A DNA stretch of 64,000 bases, taken from assembly GCF_900167555.1 (NCBI RefSeq), contig NZ_FUYF01000009.1, forward strand, positions 48,015 to 112,014. The letters run 5' to 3'. The notes under the pieces are model-generated. The model was not told where the DNA came from. It did not search any database and was given only the letters and a program-made list of their open reading frames with translations. Both the position numbers and the translations under genes were made by a program. The stretch comes from Gemmiger formicilis (GTDB lineage Bacteria; Bacillota; Clostridia; Oscillospirales; Ruminococcaceae). Positions 35,326 through 44,944 of the stretch are shown one piece after another. How positions within the stretch are numbered: position 1 is the stretch's first letter; every line of letters begins with the position of its first letter.

Positions 35326-35372
35326 CAGCCCCCGCCAAGCTCTATGAGTTTCCGGCGGGGGCTGTGCTGTTA
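35326..35372 (+). terminator. Terminator after dctM
   Basis: ACAGCCCCCGCC pairs perfectly with GGCGGGGGCTGT across a 17-nt loop; a T-rich stretch (GTTATTTT) follows. Confidence 0.8.
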
Positions 35373-35506
35373 TTTTGCCGATGTATCTGCTGCTTTTTTA
35401 TTCCTTTGCCACCGTAGTGGTCAAACAGTGGTCAAGAATCTTCCATGCGCAGCACGCAGCATTCCGAAAATATCTTGGAAAAATTGGACGATTCGCTCGT
35501 AAAAGG

Positions 35507-35534
35507 TTGACGCGGCTGCGTTCGGGGGTATATC
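35507..35534 (+). promoter_or_regulatory. Likely promoter of the LytTR two-component genes
   Basis: TTGACG at 35507 and TATATC at 35529 with a 16-bp spacer, about 40 bp before the response regulator gene. An imperfect pair; moderate support. Confidence 0.5.
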
Positions 35535-35573
35535 ATATTTGTATAGATCTTTGCGCGGGGGGAGGAACGCACG

Positions 35574-36332
35574 ATGATCCGAATCGGCATTGTGGACGAT
35601 GAAAAACAAGAAAGAGACCAACTGAAACAGGCATTGGCGCGGTTTAGCGCGGAGAACGGCACAGAACTGAACGTACAGGAGTTCGACTGTGCGGCAGTCT
35701 ATCTGGCGGCGCAAGACCGTGATTTTGACATTTTATATCTGGACATTGATATGCCGCAGATGTCCGGCATGGAACTGGCCGAAAAAATCCGGGAGACAGA
35801 TCAAGACGTCATCCTCATTTTTTGCACGAATTTGCAGCAATTCGCGCTGAACGGGTACAGTGTCGGCGCGCTGGGCTTTATTGTAAAGCCGATACAGTGG
35901 TACTCCTTCCATATGTATCTGACGCGGGCGCGGAAGGCGCTGCAAAAGCGCGTCGGCCAAAAGACTGCGCCGCCGCACATTGTCGTCAAGGACGGCACCG
36001 TGACGCGGCTGCTGGATGCAGCGGAAATCGCCTATGTGGAGGTGCGCCAGCACGACCTGCTGTACAACCTGTGCGGCGGGGACGCTAAGACCGAGATCAT
36101 CAAAAACCGCGGTTCGATGCAGGAAATCGCGGCGCAGCTGACGCCCTACGGCTTTGTGCGATGCAGCGCCAGTTATCTTGTGAACCTGCGCTGTATCACG
36201 GCGGTAAGCCGTATGAATGTCTATATCGGCGGGGCGGCACTGCCCATCGGGCGCACTTACAAGGACGCCTTCACCGAGGCATTCTCCCGATATATGGCAA
36301 AAAAGGAGTGGGAAGACCCGTGCCGGTCATAA
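35574..36332 (+). CDS. LytTR-family response regulator
   Basis: 252 residues. The receiver domain begins IRIGIVDDEKQERDQL and has its phospho-aspartate in LYLDIDMPQMSGMEL (near 57). The C-terminal LytTR DNA-binding domain spans about 135-240 (IAYVEVRQHDLLYNL, FVRCSASYLVNLRCI). Such AgrA/VirR-like regulators usually control surface, toxin or cell-wall genes and answer to GHKL kinases like the one encoded next, which it overlaps by 13 bp. It probably controls the GH3 operon downstream. Confidence 0.92.
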   Translation: MIRIGIVDDEKQERDQLKQALARFSAENGTELNVQEFDCAAVYLAAQDRDFDILYLDIDMPQMSGMELAEKIRETDQDVILIFCTNLQQFALNGYSVGALGFIVKPIQWYSFHMYLTRARKALQKRVGQKTAPPHIVVKDGTVTRLLDAAEIAYVEVRQHDLLYNLCGGDAKTEIIKNRGSMQEIAAQLTPYGFVRCSASYLVNLRCITAVSRMNVYIGGAALPIGRTYKDAFTEAFSRYMAKKEWEDPCRS

Positions 36333-37597
36333 ATTGGATACTGAACCAGCAAATCCAGCTGGGTATGATTCTATGCGCTGGCCTGTTTGTCCCGTGGGGG
36401 CAGCGCCGCAGCTGCTTCGTTCCGCGGCTGGCGACGGGTGTATGCGTCTTTCTTGCGCTGACGGACACCCTGGCATTTCTGCCGCTTTGGGCAAGATTGC
36501 TGCTGTATACGACGCTGCTGTTTGGTCTGATATGGTTCAGCTTTGATTGCAGCCCGCTGCACGCCCTGTTTTATACAACCTGTGCCTACGCGGTGCAGCA
36601 CATTGCCAGTAAGCTGGCCTATATGACTATTATTTGGCTGGTTCAGCATGGGCGCACAGACGGGCGCGTTAACTTTGTCATTCTGCTTTTCAGCAACCTT
36701 GTGGTCTGCCTGGTCATCTACCTGCTGTTCACCCTGCGCATCCGGCGCGGGCGCCTGCTGTTTGACAATGTCAAGACCGTGCTTTACTCCGGCTTTTTCC
36801 TGATTGCCGCGGTCTACCTGAGTGTTGTGCTGGAGGATGTTCTGGACAGCAGCGCAGAGTCCTACCTGACCGCCTATCTGGCGCTGAATGCGTTCTGCAT
36901 CCTGTTTGCCATCACGATTCTGGCGCTGGAATTTTCAAATTGCAGCATCAAGAGTCTGGAACACGAGAATGAAACGCTGGCGCAGCTGCTGGAATGTGAC
37001 AAGCAGCAGTATGAGCAGGCAAAAAAAGACATGGAAAAAATCAACATCCGCTACCATGACCTGAAACAGCAGTACTCCCACGCCACGGAGGAGGAACGCG
37101 CCCGTCTGGAAGAAGAGATGGACAACCTGAACCTGCGCTATTTCACCGGGAATAAGGCGCTGGACATCACACTGACCCAAAAGTCGGCACTCTGCGGGCA
37201 GGCAGATATTCAGCTGGTCTGCTCGGCAGACGGCAGCTGTCTGGAGGATATGAAGCACTACCACATTTACTCCCTGCTGGGCAATGCGCTGGACAATGCC
37301 ATTGAGTGCCTGACGCAGGTAAACGATGCGTCTAAGCGGGTCATCACACTGGACATAAGCCGCTGCCGTGACATGGCGGTCATCCGCGTGCAGAACTACA
37401 CCCCCGCACCGCCGACGCTGCGGGACGGCGCTATCGTCACAACCAAGCAGGATACCGAGGAGCATGGCTACGGCATAAAAAGCATCAAAAGCATTGCCGA
37501 GCTGTACGGCGGTACGGCAGACTGCTTTGTGGAGGACTCGATTTTTTACCTGGTGGTCACTTTCCCCTGCAGGAAAAGCCAAAAAGAAACTGCATAA
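36320..37597 (+). CDS. GHKL (AgrC-like) sensor histidine kinase
   Basis: 425 residues from a GTG at 36320 preceded by AAAAGGAG. Six hydrophobic segments fill residues 1 to about 205. A coiled coil (about 215-275) contains the phospho-histidine in NIRYHDLKQQYSH. The GHKL ATPase follows with LLGNALDNAIECL and GYGIKSIKSIAELYGG. The polytopic sensor and atypical ATPase match peptide-sensing AgrC/ComD kinases, but no peptide precursor or AgrB-like protease gene is visible. A hairpin follows the stop. Confidence 0.9.
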   Translation: MPVINWILNQQIQLGMILCAGLFVPWGQRRSCFVPRLATGVCVFLALTDTLAFLPLWARLLLYTTLLFGLIWFSFDCSPLHALFYTTCAYAVQHIASKLAYMTIIWLVQHGRTDGRVNFVILLFSNLVVCLVIYLLFTLRIRRGRLLFDNVKTVLYSGFFLIAAVYLSVVLEDVLDSSAESYLTAYLALNAFCILFAITILALEFSNCSIKSLEHENETLAQLLECDKQQYEQAKKDMEKINIRYHDLKQQYSHATEEERARLEEEMDNLNLRYFTGNKALDITLTQKSALCGQADIQLVCSADGSCLEDMKHYHIYSLLGNALDNAIECLTQVNDASKRVITLDISRCRDMAVIRVQNYTPAPPTLRDGAIVTTKQDTEEHGYGIKSIKSIAELYGGTADCFVEDSIFYLVVTFPCRKSQKETA

Positions 37598-37600
37598 CCC

Positions 37601-37632
37601 AAAAGCGGCTGCCGAAAGGCGGTCGCTTTTCT
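37601..37632 (+). terminator. Hairpin after the sensor kinase
   Basis: AAAAGCGGCTGCC pairs with GGCGGTCGCTTTT across a GAAA tetraloop, with two G-T wobbles. The stem ends in TTTT, so it can act as a terminator separating the kinase from the GH3 operon. Confidence 0.65.
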
Positions 37633-37677
37633 TCTTTGTCATTTGTGCCGTGTTTTTTGACGTTTACGCCAACTGCA

Positions 37678-37706
37678 TTGACCCGGTCAACACTTCCCTT
37701 TATGAT
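37678..37706 (+). promoter_or_regulatory. Promoter and palindrome of the GH3 operon
   Basis: TTGACC (37678-37683) and TATGAT (37701-37706) are separated by 17 bp. The -35 box forms part of the perfect 13-bp palindrome TTGACCCGGTCAA (37678-37690), a candidate operator. The leader to the GH3 start is about 105 nt and shows no other clear element. Confidence 0.65.
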
Positions 37707-37815
37707 AGCTTTGTGAAAAAGATATGAAAGGTTTCTGCAAAAGGGAAGTGCGCAGTCCTTGGCAGCAAGCGCATCGTATCATTCATCTGTGACAGTTTAG
37801 GAAGGAGAAAAACCT

Positions 37816-40782
37816 ATGGCACAAAAGGAAACCTCAAGCAAGTCCCGCCGTTGGCTGGGCTTGTCCGGCGCGGCTGTGCTGGTGGCCAACCTTGTCCTGA
37901 CCGGAACGACTATTGCGTTCCAGCAGGAAGGCGAAGTCAACCACGCACTCGGCATCGAAGGCGGTGACGCATCTTACGGCGGCACGGAGTTCTCCGCTGA
38001 CGGCACCCTGTCTGACGCAAGCTACGAAAAGTACATCGAAGCCGCTTATCAGTTCTGTGAGCAGGAAGAGGAAGAGGGCAGCGTGCTGCTCTACAACCGC
38101 AACAATGCCCTGCCGCTTTCCGAGTCTGAGCGCAACGTCACGGTCTTTGGCCGCGGCAGCATCGACCCGGTGTTCCGCAGCACGGCAGGCGGTTCCTCCA
38201 CAAACCCGGATTACCAGAAAACCCCCGTTGACGCCCTGCAGGATGCCGGCTTCAACGTGAACCAAACCGTGCTGGACGCCTACGCTTCCGCCGAAGCGCC
38301 GAAAGCAAGAAGCGTTTCCAGCGTGGGCGAATATGACCCGGCACTGTTCACCGGCAGCGTCACCGACTCGTTTGCGTCCTACGGCGATGTCGCGTTTGTT
38401 ACGCTGTCCCGCTTTGCCACCGAGGGCAACGACCTTGCGATGGTCAACGACGAGGGCAAGCGTATGCTGGAGCTGGACGACAACGAGAAGGCGATCTTCC
38501 AGAAAATCAAGGATTCCGGCAAATTCAAGAAAACCGTCGTCCTGCTGAACTCCGTCTTTGCGATGGAGATGGACTGGCTGGACGAGTACAATGTTGACGC
38601 TGTGCTGTGGGTCGGCAACCCCGGCTTCTACGGTATGCCCGGCGCCATCCGCGTTGTGACCGGTGAGGTCAACCCCTCCGGTCACACCACCGCCACCTTT
38701 GCCGCCAACTCCCTGTCTGCGCCCAGCGCCGAAAACTTCGGTCTGCACGCCTACAACTACGGCAGCAAAACGCCCCGCGCGGCAGGTGACAGCTTTGTCA
38801 GCTATAACGAGGGCATCTACGTCGGCTACCGCTACTACGAGACCCGCTACGAGGACACCATCCTCGGTCAGGGCAACGCCGATTCCACGGTTGGCACCAA
38901 GGCCTCGACCGACGGCTGGAACTACGCCGAGGAGGTCTGCTTCCCCTTCGGCTACGGTCTGTCCTACACGAACTATGACTACAGCCTTGACAAACTGGAC
39001 TACAACAGCGACACCGACACCTTTACGGCGACCGTCACGGTGAGCAATACCGGCGACAGGGACGGCAAGGCTACGGTGGAGCTGTACGGACAGTCCCCCT
39101 ACACCGACTACGACAAGCAGAACAACGTCGAAAAGTCCTCCATCCAGCTGCTGGGCTATGACAAGATCGACGTGGCCGCAGGTGCATCCGAGACTGTCAC
39201 GGTCGATGTGCCCGGCTACTTCCTCGCGTCCTATGACGCCAAGGGCGCAAAGGGCTACATCCTCGATGCGGGCGATTACTACTTCGCCGTCGGCAACGGC
39301 GCACACGAGGCACTGAACAATGTGCTGGCCGCCAAGTGCGGTGACGCCGTTGCGGGCAAGCTGATCGATCAGGACGGCAATGTCGTCACCGGCAACACCG
39401 CCGCCGTGGCCACCTGGACCGCCCCCAACACCGAGGTCGATACCCAAAAGTACCGCAACTCCCGTTACAACAGCGATGTGGAAGTCACGAATACCTTCGA
39501 CGACGCTGATGTGAACTACTGGGCGAACGACGACGAAAAAATCACCTACCTGTCCCGCAGCGCGTGGGATACGACCTACCCCACCACGCTGGAGACCCTG
39601 ACGGTCAACGATAAGCTGTACAACGGTCTGAATATGCAGACCTACGTCAAGGCAGCCGACGCCAAGAGCGTTTCCGACTTCAACCTCGGCGTGGAGCTGG
39701 ATGAGAAGATCAACTTCAGCGATATGATCGGCGTCGCCTTCGACGACCCGAAGTGGAACGACTTCCTTTCTCAGCTGACGCTGAGCGATCTGCTCATCAA
39801 CATGGGCGACTCCAAGGGCATCAAGGCTGTCAAGGCTGTCAACAAGCCCGGCTGCACCATCGTCGATGGTCCCGAGGGCATGAACGGTCAGTTTAAGTAC
39901 GGCGACCGCCGCAACTGCACCGGCTGGGCTACGCTGCCCATCGTCGGCGCAACCTGGAACCACGATGTGCAGACCCGCTTTGGCGAGATGTACGGCGAGG
40001 ATGCGCTGTATGCGTCCATCCCCATCGCCTACGCGCCCGGCGCGGACACCCTGCGTTCTCCCTACTCCGGTCGTACTTCTGAGTATTTCTCCGAGGACGG
40101 CGTTCTCAGCTACTATGCTGCCAAGGCCGTTTCCCACGGTATGCGCAACAAGGGTCTGATCGGCACGGTCAAGCACTTCTTCCTGAACGAGCAGGAAGCC
40201 GGTCGTCAGGGCATTTCCACCTTTGCGAACGAGCAGGCCATCCGCGAGATCTATATGCGCGCCTTTGAGGGTTCCCTTGCTGAGGGCGATTCTCTCGGCG
40301 TTATGACCGCTTACAACCGTATCGGCGTTATGTACGCTGCCGCTAACCAGGGCATCCAGCACATCCTGCGCGACGAGTGGAACTACGGCGGCTACATCAT
40401 CGACGATGCGCTGACTGCGTCCGAGTATTCCTCCGCCCCCGAAATGCTGATGGCGGGCAACAACATCTTCTGCCTGGATACCGCCCGCCCGAACGAAATC
40501 GAGAAGCTGATCACCAGCACCGATGACGGCGACCTGCTGCAGAAGGTCATCGACTCCAACCATTATCTGTACTACGTCATGCTGCAGTCCTCTATGGGCG
40601 GCTCCGGCGCGGAGGACGTTGTCGTTTCCGACGCAGCCCCGTGGTGGCAGACGACCCTGCGCGCTCTCGATGTTGTGTTCTGCGCACTGGCCGTTGCCGC
40701 TGTCGTGATGTATGTGCTGCATACCTACACGGACGTTTTCTCCGAGGAAAAGCGGAAGAATCGTGCCGCCAAAAAGAATTGA
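37816..40782 (+). CDS. Membrane-anchored GH3 beta-glycosidase with permuted domain order
   Basis: 988 residues. A signal anchor occupies about 14-38 (LSGAAVLVANLVLTGTTIAF), and a second transmembrane helix lies near the C-terminus (FCALAVAAVVMYVL), followed by a basic tail. The normally C-terminal GH3 sandwich comes first (SVLLYNRNNALPLS, FPFGYGLSYTNYDYSL), then a fibronectin III-like part (about 385-500). The catalytic barrel follows: IVDGPEGMNG near 684, GTVKHFFLNEQEAG near 785, and the likely nucleophile in YIIDDALTAS near 861. Permuted GH3 enzymes are known from Ruminococcus albus and Butyrivibrio. Anchoring at both ends is unusual and places the enzyme at the outer face of the membrane. 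Reading AAGGAGAAAAACC before ATG supports the start. Confidence 0.88.
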   Translation: MAQKETSSKSRRWLGLSGAAVLVANLVLTGTTIAFQQEGEVNHALGIEGGDASYGGTEFSADGTLSDASYEKYIEAAYQFCEQEEEEGSVLLYNRNNALPLSESERNVTVFGRGSIDPVFRSTAGGSSTNPDYQKTPVDALQDAGFNVNQTVLDAYASAEAPKARSVSSVGEYDPALFTGSVTDSFASYGDVAFVTLSRFATEGNDLAMVNDEGKRMLELDDNEKAIFQKIKDSGKFKKTVVLLNSVFAMEMDWLDEYNVDAVLWVGNPGFYGMPGAIRVVTGEVNPSGHTTATFAANSLSAPSAENFGLHAYNYGSKTPRAAGDSFVSYNEGIYVGYRYYETRYEDTILGQGNADSTVGTKASTDGWNYAEEVCFPFGYGLSYTNYDYSLDKLDYNSDTDTFTATVTVSNTGDRDGKATVELYGQSPYTDYDKQNNVEKSSIQLLGYDKIDVAAGASETVTVDVPGYFLASYDAKGAKGYILDAGDYYFAVGNGAHEALNNVLAAKCGDAVAGKLIDQDGNVVTGNTAAVATWTAPNTEVDTQKYRNSRYNSDVEVTNTFDDADVNYWANDDEKITYLSRSAWDTTYPTTLETLTVNDKLYNGLNMQTYVKAADAKSVSDFNLGVELDEKINFSDMIGVAFDDPKWNDFLSQLTLSDLLINMGDSKGIKAVKAVNKPGCTIVDGPEGMNGQFKYGDRRNCTGWATLPIVGATWNHDVQTRFGEMYGEDALYASIPIAYAPGADTLRSPYSGRTSEYFSEDGVLSYYAAKAVSHGMRNKGLIGTVKHFFLNEQEAGRQGISTFANEQAIREIYMRAFEGSLAEGDSLGVMTAYNRIGVMYAAANQGIQHILRDEWNYGGYIIDDALTASEYSSAPEMLMAGNNIFCLDTARPNEIEKLITSTDDGDLLQKVIDSNHYLYYVMLQSSMGGSGAEDVVVSDAAPWWQTTLRALDVVFCALAVAAVVMYVLHTYTDVFSEEKRKNRAAKKN

Positions 40783-40797
40783 TGGAGGTGGAACCTG

Positions 40798-42414
40798 ATG
40801 AATAAAGGCTTGAAAAATAAAGGGCTGGGCAGCTGGTTCTGCCTTGCCGCAGCGCTGGTCGCGCTGATCACCGGCATTGTATTCCTGTCCACACAGGCCA
40901 CGGCCGCCCCTCTGGGCCACTCCGGCACGATGCCCGGCGTGGTGCTGCTGGTCGGTGCTGCCGCTTCGCTCGTTTTCTTCTTTGTTTCCGTTCCGTTCAG
41001 CGCGCTGATTCAGGCGGTCATTTATAACATTGCCCTGTATCTTGTCGTTGTGCAGTTGTATTTCGTCTTTGCCGACGTCATCAACCATGTCACCTTTGCG
41101 GGCGGCAACGCCGGTCTGTGCGTGTTTTATATGGTCGGCACTTTCATTGCCTGCCTGCTCAGTGTGATTGCCTGCTTCTGCAAGCAGACGAAAACCGGCG
41201 AGGCAAAAGCCACCGGAAAACAGCTTGCTGCCGCCGGTGCGGTGGTCGTGGTCGCTGCGGTCTGCGTGGGCGGTTTCTCCCTGCAGAGCAGCAGCCTGCC
41301 CTCGGCCGACAATGCGGAGGTTGCCCCCGATGCGGCGCAGACTTCTGCCGATGGTCCCGTTATGAACTACAACGATAACGAGTATGTTTCCAAGACGCTG
41401 GATGACCTGATTGCCATCCCGCAGGAAACCTGGGAAGCCAAGGAGCCGAACGGGGAAGTCGCCTACTTCTTCGAGGGTCAGTACACCGAAGGCTTCGGCA
41501 CCATCGTGGATCCGGCCTGTCTGGATATGTACTGCTACACCGACGGTTCGATGTGGGGTTCCTTCAGCGGTCCCAGCACCTCCGTGGGTAGCGACTCGAT
41601 CTCCCATGTTTACGGCTACTGGTACAACTACGATGAAAACGGCGAGAAGAACTTCGTCATTCATCTGCTGGGCAATCAGGACGCCGACGGCACTGTGCGC
41701 CCCACCAATGTGGATGGCGGCGCGGATGCGGATATCTTCGTCTTTGACACCGACCACGGCGCATACAGCATGGAAGCCAGCCTGAGCTATGGCGTTTTTG
41801 GCGGTAGGATCACCCGCAACATCAACATCTACGGTCAGCCCTATGCCCCTGCCAAGAGCCTGACGATCGATGCCTCCAACCTGCGCACTTTCTACACGGG
41901 TGACACCTTCAACCCGGCTGAGCTGGTTGTGACGGCTACCCGCGCCAACGGTGCGGAGGAGTCCATCTGGGGCGGTCGCTTGACCTTCACCGGTTACGAC
42001 AGCGACACCACAGGCACCAAGACCGTGACGGCCTCCTTCCTGGGTGCAACCGCTACGTTTGAAGTGCAGGTCGAGGATCTGGTCACCGAGCAGTACACGG
42101 GCAGCTATGAGCTGGTGCAGGGTGAGACGCCCACCGCAACGGATGCCGTGCTGCTGGTGGATTACTCCCACAAGGTCTGCACGCTGACTGCCGCCGACGG
42201 CTCTGCATCCATCACCGGCACGCTGGTGGATGCGCAGGACGATGCCCTTACCATGACCCTGAACAGCAGCGATGCCTTGACGGTGCCCATCACCGAGGGT
42301 GAGGACGGCAGCAAGCAGCTGACCATCCCCGCCCACGACGAAATCGTCTCCGGCTGGGGCTCCAGCACCACCTACTCCATCAACGAGGCTGTGGTCACGC
42401 TGGCGGCAGAGTAA
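40798..42414 (+). CDS. Membrane protein with extracellular Ig-like domains, function unknown
   Basis: 538 residues. Four hydrophobic helices fill about 10-160 (SLVFFFVSVPFSALIQAVIY; AAGAVVVVAAVCVGGFSLQ). A long extracellular part contains a tryptophan- and glycine-rich beta region (about 215-350) and a bacterial Ig-like domain near 355-425 (FYTGDTFNPAELVVTATRAN; TKTVTASFLGATATF). The rest (about 430-538) is a beta-rich domain. It starts 15 bp after the GH3 gene and is clearly co-transcribed. I do not recognise a family for the whole protein. It might hold the GH3 enzyme or bind glycans; that is inference from context only. Confidence 0.75.
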   Translation: MNKGLKNKGLGSWFCLAAALVALITGIVFLSTQATAAPLGHSGTMPGVVLLVGAAASLVFFFVSVPFSALIQAVIYNIALYLVVVQLYFVFADVINHVTFAGGNAGLCVFYMVGTFIACLLSVIACFCKQTKTGEAKATGKQLAAAGAVVVVAAVCVGGFSLQSSSLPSADNAEVAPDAAQTSADGPVMNYNDNEYVSKTLDDLIAIPQETWEAKEPNGEVAYFFEGQYTEGFGTIVDPACLDMYCYTDGSMWGSFSGPSTSVGSDSISHVYGYWYNYDENGEKNFVIHLLGNQDADGTVRPTNVDGGADADIFVFDTDHGAYSMEASLSYGVFGGRITRNINIYGQPYAPAKSLTIDASNLRTFYTGDTFNPAELVVTATRANGAEESIWGGRLTFTGYDSDTTGTKTVTASFLGATATFEVQVEDLVTEQYTGSYELVQGETPTATDAVLLVDYSHKVCTLTAADGSASITGTLVDAQDDALTMTLNSSDALTVPITEGEDGSKQLTIPAHDEIVSGWGSSTTYSINEAVVTLAAE

Positions 42415-42442
42415 GCATTCTTTGCTCTAACAACTGCTGAAT

Positions 42443-42488
42443 AAAAGCCGCGTCTGATGTCTGCTTGCAGGCGTTGGATGCGGCTTTT
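42443..42488 (+). terminator. Hairpin between the Ig-like protein and second GH3 gene
   Basis: AAAAGCCGC pairs with GCGGCTTTT across a 28-nt loop that has further weak pairing. It could stop or reduce transcription into the next GH3 gene, whose own promoter I do not see. Confidence 0.5.
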
Positions 42489-42510
42489 CTTATGAGAAGG
42501 GAAAAAATAT

Positions 42511-44931
42511 ATGCAAAATACAGAACTTTTGCTGAAAAAATTGACCTTGGAAGAAAAATGCGCCCTGCTTTCCGGCGCGGAAACCTTCAAAACGCGGGGT
42601 ATGCCCGAACACGGCATCCCGCAGATCTGGCTGTCGGACGGTCCCCACGGCTTGCGCAAGCAGGCGGGGGAGAGCGACCACTTGGGGCTGAACCCCAGTG
42701 TTCCCGCCACCTGCTTCCCCACGGCGTCGGCTGTTGCAAACAGCTGGGATGCCGCGCTGGGCGAAGAAATCGGCGCAGCCTTGGGCGAGGAAGCCGCTGC
42801 GCAGGAAGTGTCGGTGGTGTTGGGACCGGGGCTTAACATGAAGCGCAACCCGCTGTGCGGGCGCAGCTTTGAGTATTTCTCCGAGGACCCGTATCTCGCG
42901 GGCAAGCTTGCAGCGGGATATATTCGCGGCATCCAGTCCAAGGGCGTAGCCGCCTGCCCGAAGCACTTTGCCGTCAACAGTCAGGAAACGCGGCGTATGG
43001 CTTCGGATTCCATCGTGGACGAGCGCACCCTGCGGGAAATCTACCTGACCGGGTTTGAAATTGCCGTCAAAGAGGGGCATCCCCGCAGCATTATGTCGTC
43101 GTACAATCTTGTGAACGGTACGTATGCCAACGAGAATAAGCACCTGCTCATGGAGATTTTGCGCGGTGAGTGGGGCTTTGACGGCGCGGTCATCACCGAC
43201 TGGGGCGGAAGCAACGACCACGCGCTGGGCGTGAAAAACGGCTCCACGCTGGAAATGCCTGCGCCCGGCGGGGACAGCGTGCGCGAACTGCTGGCGGCGG
43301 TGGAAAGCGGGAAGATCTCTGAATCCGACATCGACGCCCGCCTGTCAGAGCTGCTGCCGCTGGTGTTTGATACCAAGGCTGCGCTGGACGCTGCCCCGCG
43401 CGAGTTTGATGCGGCAGCTCATCATGCGCTTGCCCGCCGCGCCGCCGCGGAAAGCCTTGTGCTGCTGAAAAACGAGGGCTCTTTGCTGCCGTTGGCGGCG
43501 GGTAGCAAGGTGGCTGTCATCGGCGACTTTGCCAAAAATCCGCGCTACCAGGGCGCAGGCTCCAGCATGGTGAACTCGACACAGGTGGATGTGCTGCTGG
43601 ATAAGCTGATCGACTCCGAGTTGAACGTCATCGGGTATCAGCAGGGCTTTGACCGCCACGGTAAGCCGGATGCTGCTTTGCAGAAGTCCGCCTGCGAACT
43701 GGCGACACAGGCGGATACAGTTATTTTGTGCATGGGTCTGGATGAAATCGCCGAGAGTGAGGGCCTTGACCGCAGCAATCTGCACCTTGCGCAAAATCAG
43801 GTGGATCTGCTGCAGGCTGTGGCGGCTGTCAACCCGAAAATTGTCGTGGTATTGTACAGCGGCAGCGTAGTCGAAACGCCGTGGCTGGACAACTGCCAAG
43901 CCCTGTTGTATGCCGCCTTAGGCGGTCAGGCGGGGGCGGGAGCCGTTGCGGATGCCCTGATTGGCAAGGTCAACCCCTGCGGCAAGCTGGCAGAAACATG
44001 GCCGTTGGCCTACGCCGACGTCCCCAGCGCCGCCGACTTTGCCACCCGCCGCAAGACCGTGGAGTACCGCGAGGGGCTGTACATCGGCTACCGCTACTTT
44101 ACCACGGCGGAAAAAGCTGTGCGCTTCCCGTTTGGCTATGGCATGAGCTACACGACGTTTGCGTACAGTGATTTGGTTGCCAACGAACAACAGGTCAGCC
44201 TTACCGTAACGAACACCGGCAGTGTGGCAGGCACGGAAATTGTGCAGCTGTATGTTGCTAAAAAGAACAGTGAGCTTTTCCGCCCTGCAAAGGAACTGAA
44301 AGGCTTTGCCCGCGTAACGCTTGCCCCCGGTGAGAAACAGCGCATCACCATTACGCTGGACGACAAGGCGTTCCGTTTCTGGAATGTCAAGGCTAACCGC
44401 TGGGAAATCGAGGGCGGCGAGTACGAGCTGTTTGTCGGCGCAAGTGTGGAGGACATCCGGCTGTGCGAGAAAATCTCCGTGCATGGAACGGCTGCCGTGC
44501 ATCCGTATGAGGATAGGGACTTGGATTGCTATTATAAGGGCGATGTGCTGCACGTTTCCGATGCAGACTTTGAAAAGCTGTTGGGGCATCCCATCCCGAA
44601 TGGCAAAACCAAAATTGACCGCAATCTGACCTTGGGCGAACTGAACCACGCACGCAGCCCGCTGGGTTGGCTTGTCTGGCTTGTGTTGACGATCCTGCTG
44701 GATGCCAGTTATAAACGCGGCAAGCCGGACCTGAACATCTTGTTCCAGTACAATATGCCCCTTCGCGCCTTGGCAAAGATGACGAACGGCGCCATCAGCA
44801 TGGGCATGGTGGACGGCATTGTCATGGAATTGCAGGGCTTCTGGATCCTGGGTCTTGTGCGGGTGATTTATGAAGCGATTAAGAATGTGGTGCTGAATGC
44901 GCAGATGGAAAAGCGTCTGCGCGGCGCCTGA
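42511..44931 (+). CDS. GH3 beta-glucosidase, conventional domain order
   Basis: 806 residues with no signal peptide. The N-terminal barrel shows WLSDGPHGLRKQAG, GPGLNMKRNPLCGRSFEYFS, PKHFAVNSQETRR and the nucleophile aspartate in AVITDWGGSNDH (near 229). The sandwich domain (about 310-530) includes VLLKNEGSLLPL and FPFGYGMSYTTFAYS; a fibronectin III-like domain follows to about 660. The last ~140 residues are an extra segment with a hydrophobic stretch (LGWLVWLVLTILL) not needed for GH3 activity and possibly membrane-associated. It probably releases glucose from beta-glucosides in the cytoplasm or at the membrane. Confidence 0.9.
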   Translation: MQNTELLLKKLTLEEKCALLSGAETFKTRGMPEHGIPQIWLSDGPHGLRKQAGESDHLGLNPSVPATCFPTASAVANSWDAALGEEIGAALGEEAAAQEVSVVLGPGLNMKRNPLCGRSFEYFSEDPYLAGKLAAGYIRGIQSKGVAACPKHFAVNSQETRRMASDSIVDERTLREIYLTGFEIAVKEGHPRSIMSSYNLVNGTYANENKHLLMEILRGEWGFDGAVITDWGGSNDHALGVKNGSTLEMPAPGGDSVRELLAAVESGKISESDIDARLSELLPLVFDTKAALDAAPREFDAAAHHALARRAAAESLVLLKNEGSLLPLAAGSKVAVIGDFAKNPRYQGAGSSMVNSTQVDVLLDKLIDSELNVIGYQQGFDRHGKPDAALQKSACELATQADTVILCMGLDEIAESEGLDRSNLHLAQNQVDLLQAVAAVNPKIVVVLYSGSVVETPWLDNCQALLYAALGGQAGAGAVADALIGKVNPCGKLAETWPLAYADVPSAADFATRRKTVEYREGLYIGYRYFTTAEKAVRFPFGYGMSYTTFAYSDLVANEQQVSLTVTNTGSVAGTEIVQLYVAKKNSELFRPAKELKGFARVTLAPGEKQRITITLDDKAFRFWNVKANRWEIEGGEYELFVGASVEDIRLCEKISVHGTAAVHPYEDRDLDCYYKGDVLHVSDADFEKLLGHPIPNGKTKIDRNLTLGELNHARSPLGWLVWLVLTILLDASYKRGKPDLNILFQYNMPLRALAKMTNGAISMGMVDGIVMELQGFWILGLVRVIYEAIKNVVLNAQMEKRLRGA

Positions 44932-44944
44932 TGGAGGTTGCATT

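Noticed and set aside
37724..37792. A 22-codon frame (one cysteine, basic) between the AgrC-like kinase and the GH3 gene, as a possible signal peptide precursor.
   Set aside because: No Shine-Dalgarno site, no leader or processing motif, and no AgrB-like protease; it lies within the untranslated leader.
37834..42336. A minus-strand open frame of 1500 codons opposite the permuted GH3 and Ig-like genes.
   Set aside because: Shadow of two real plus-strand genes; no signal, domain or ribosome site of its own.
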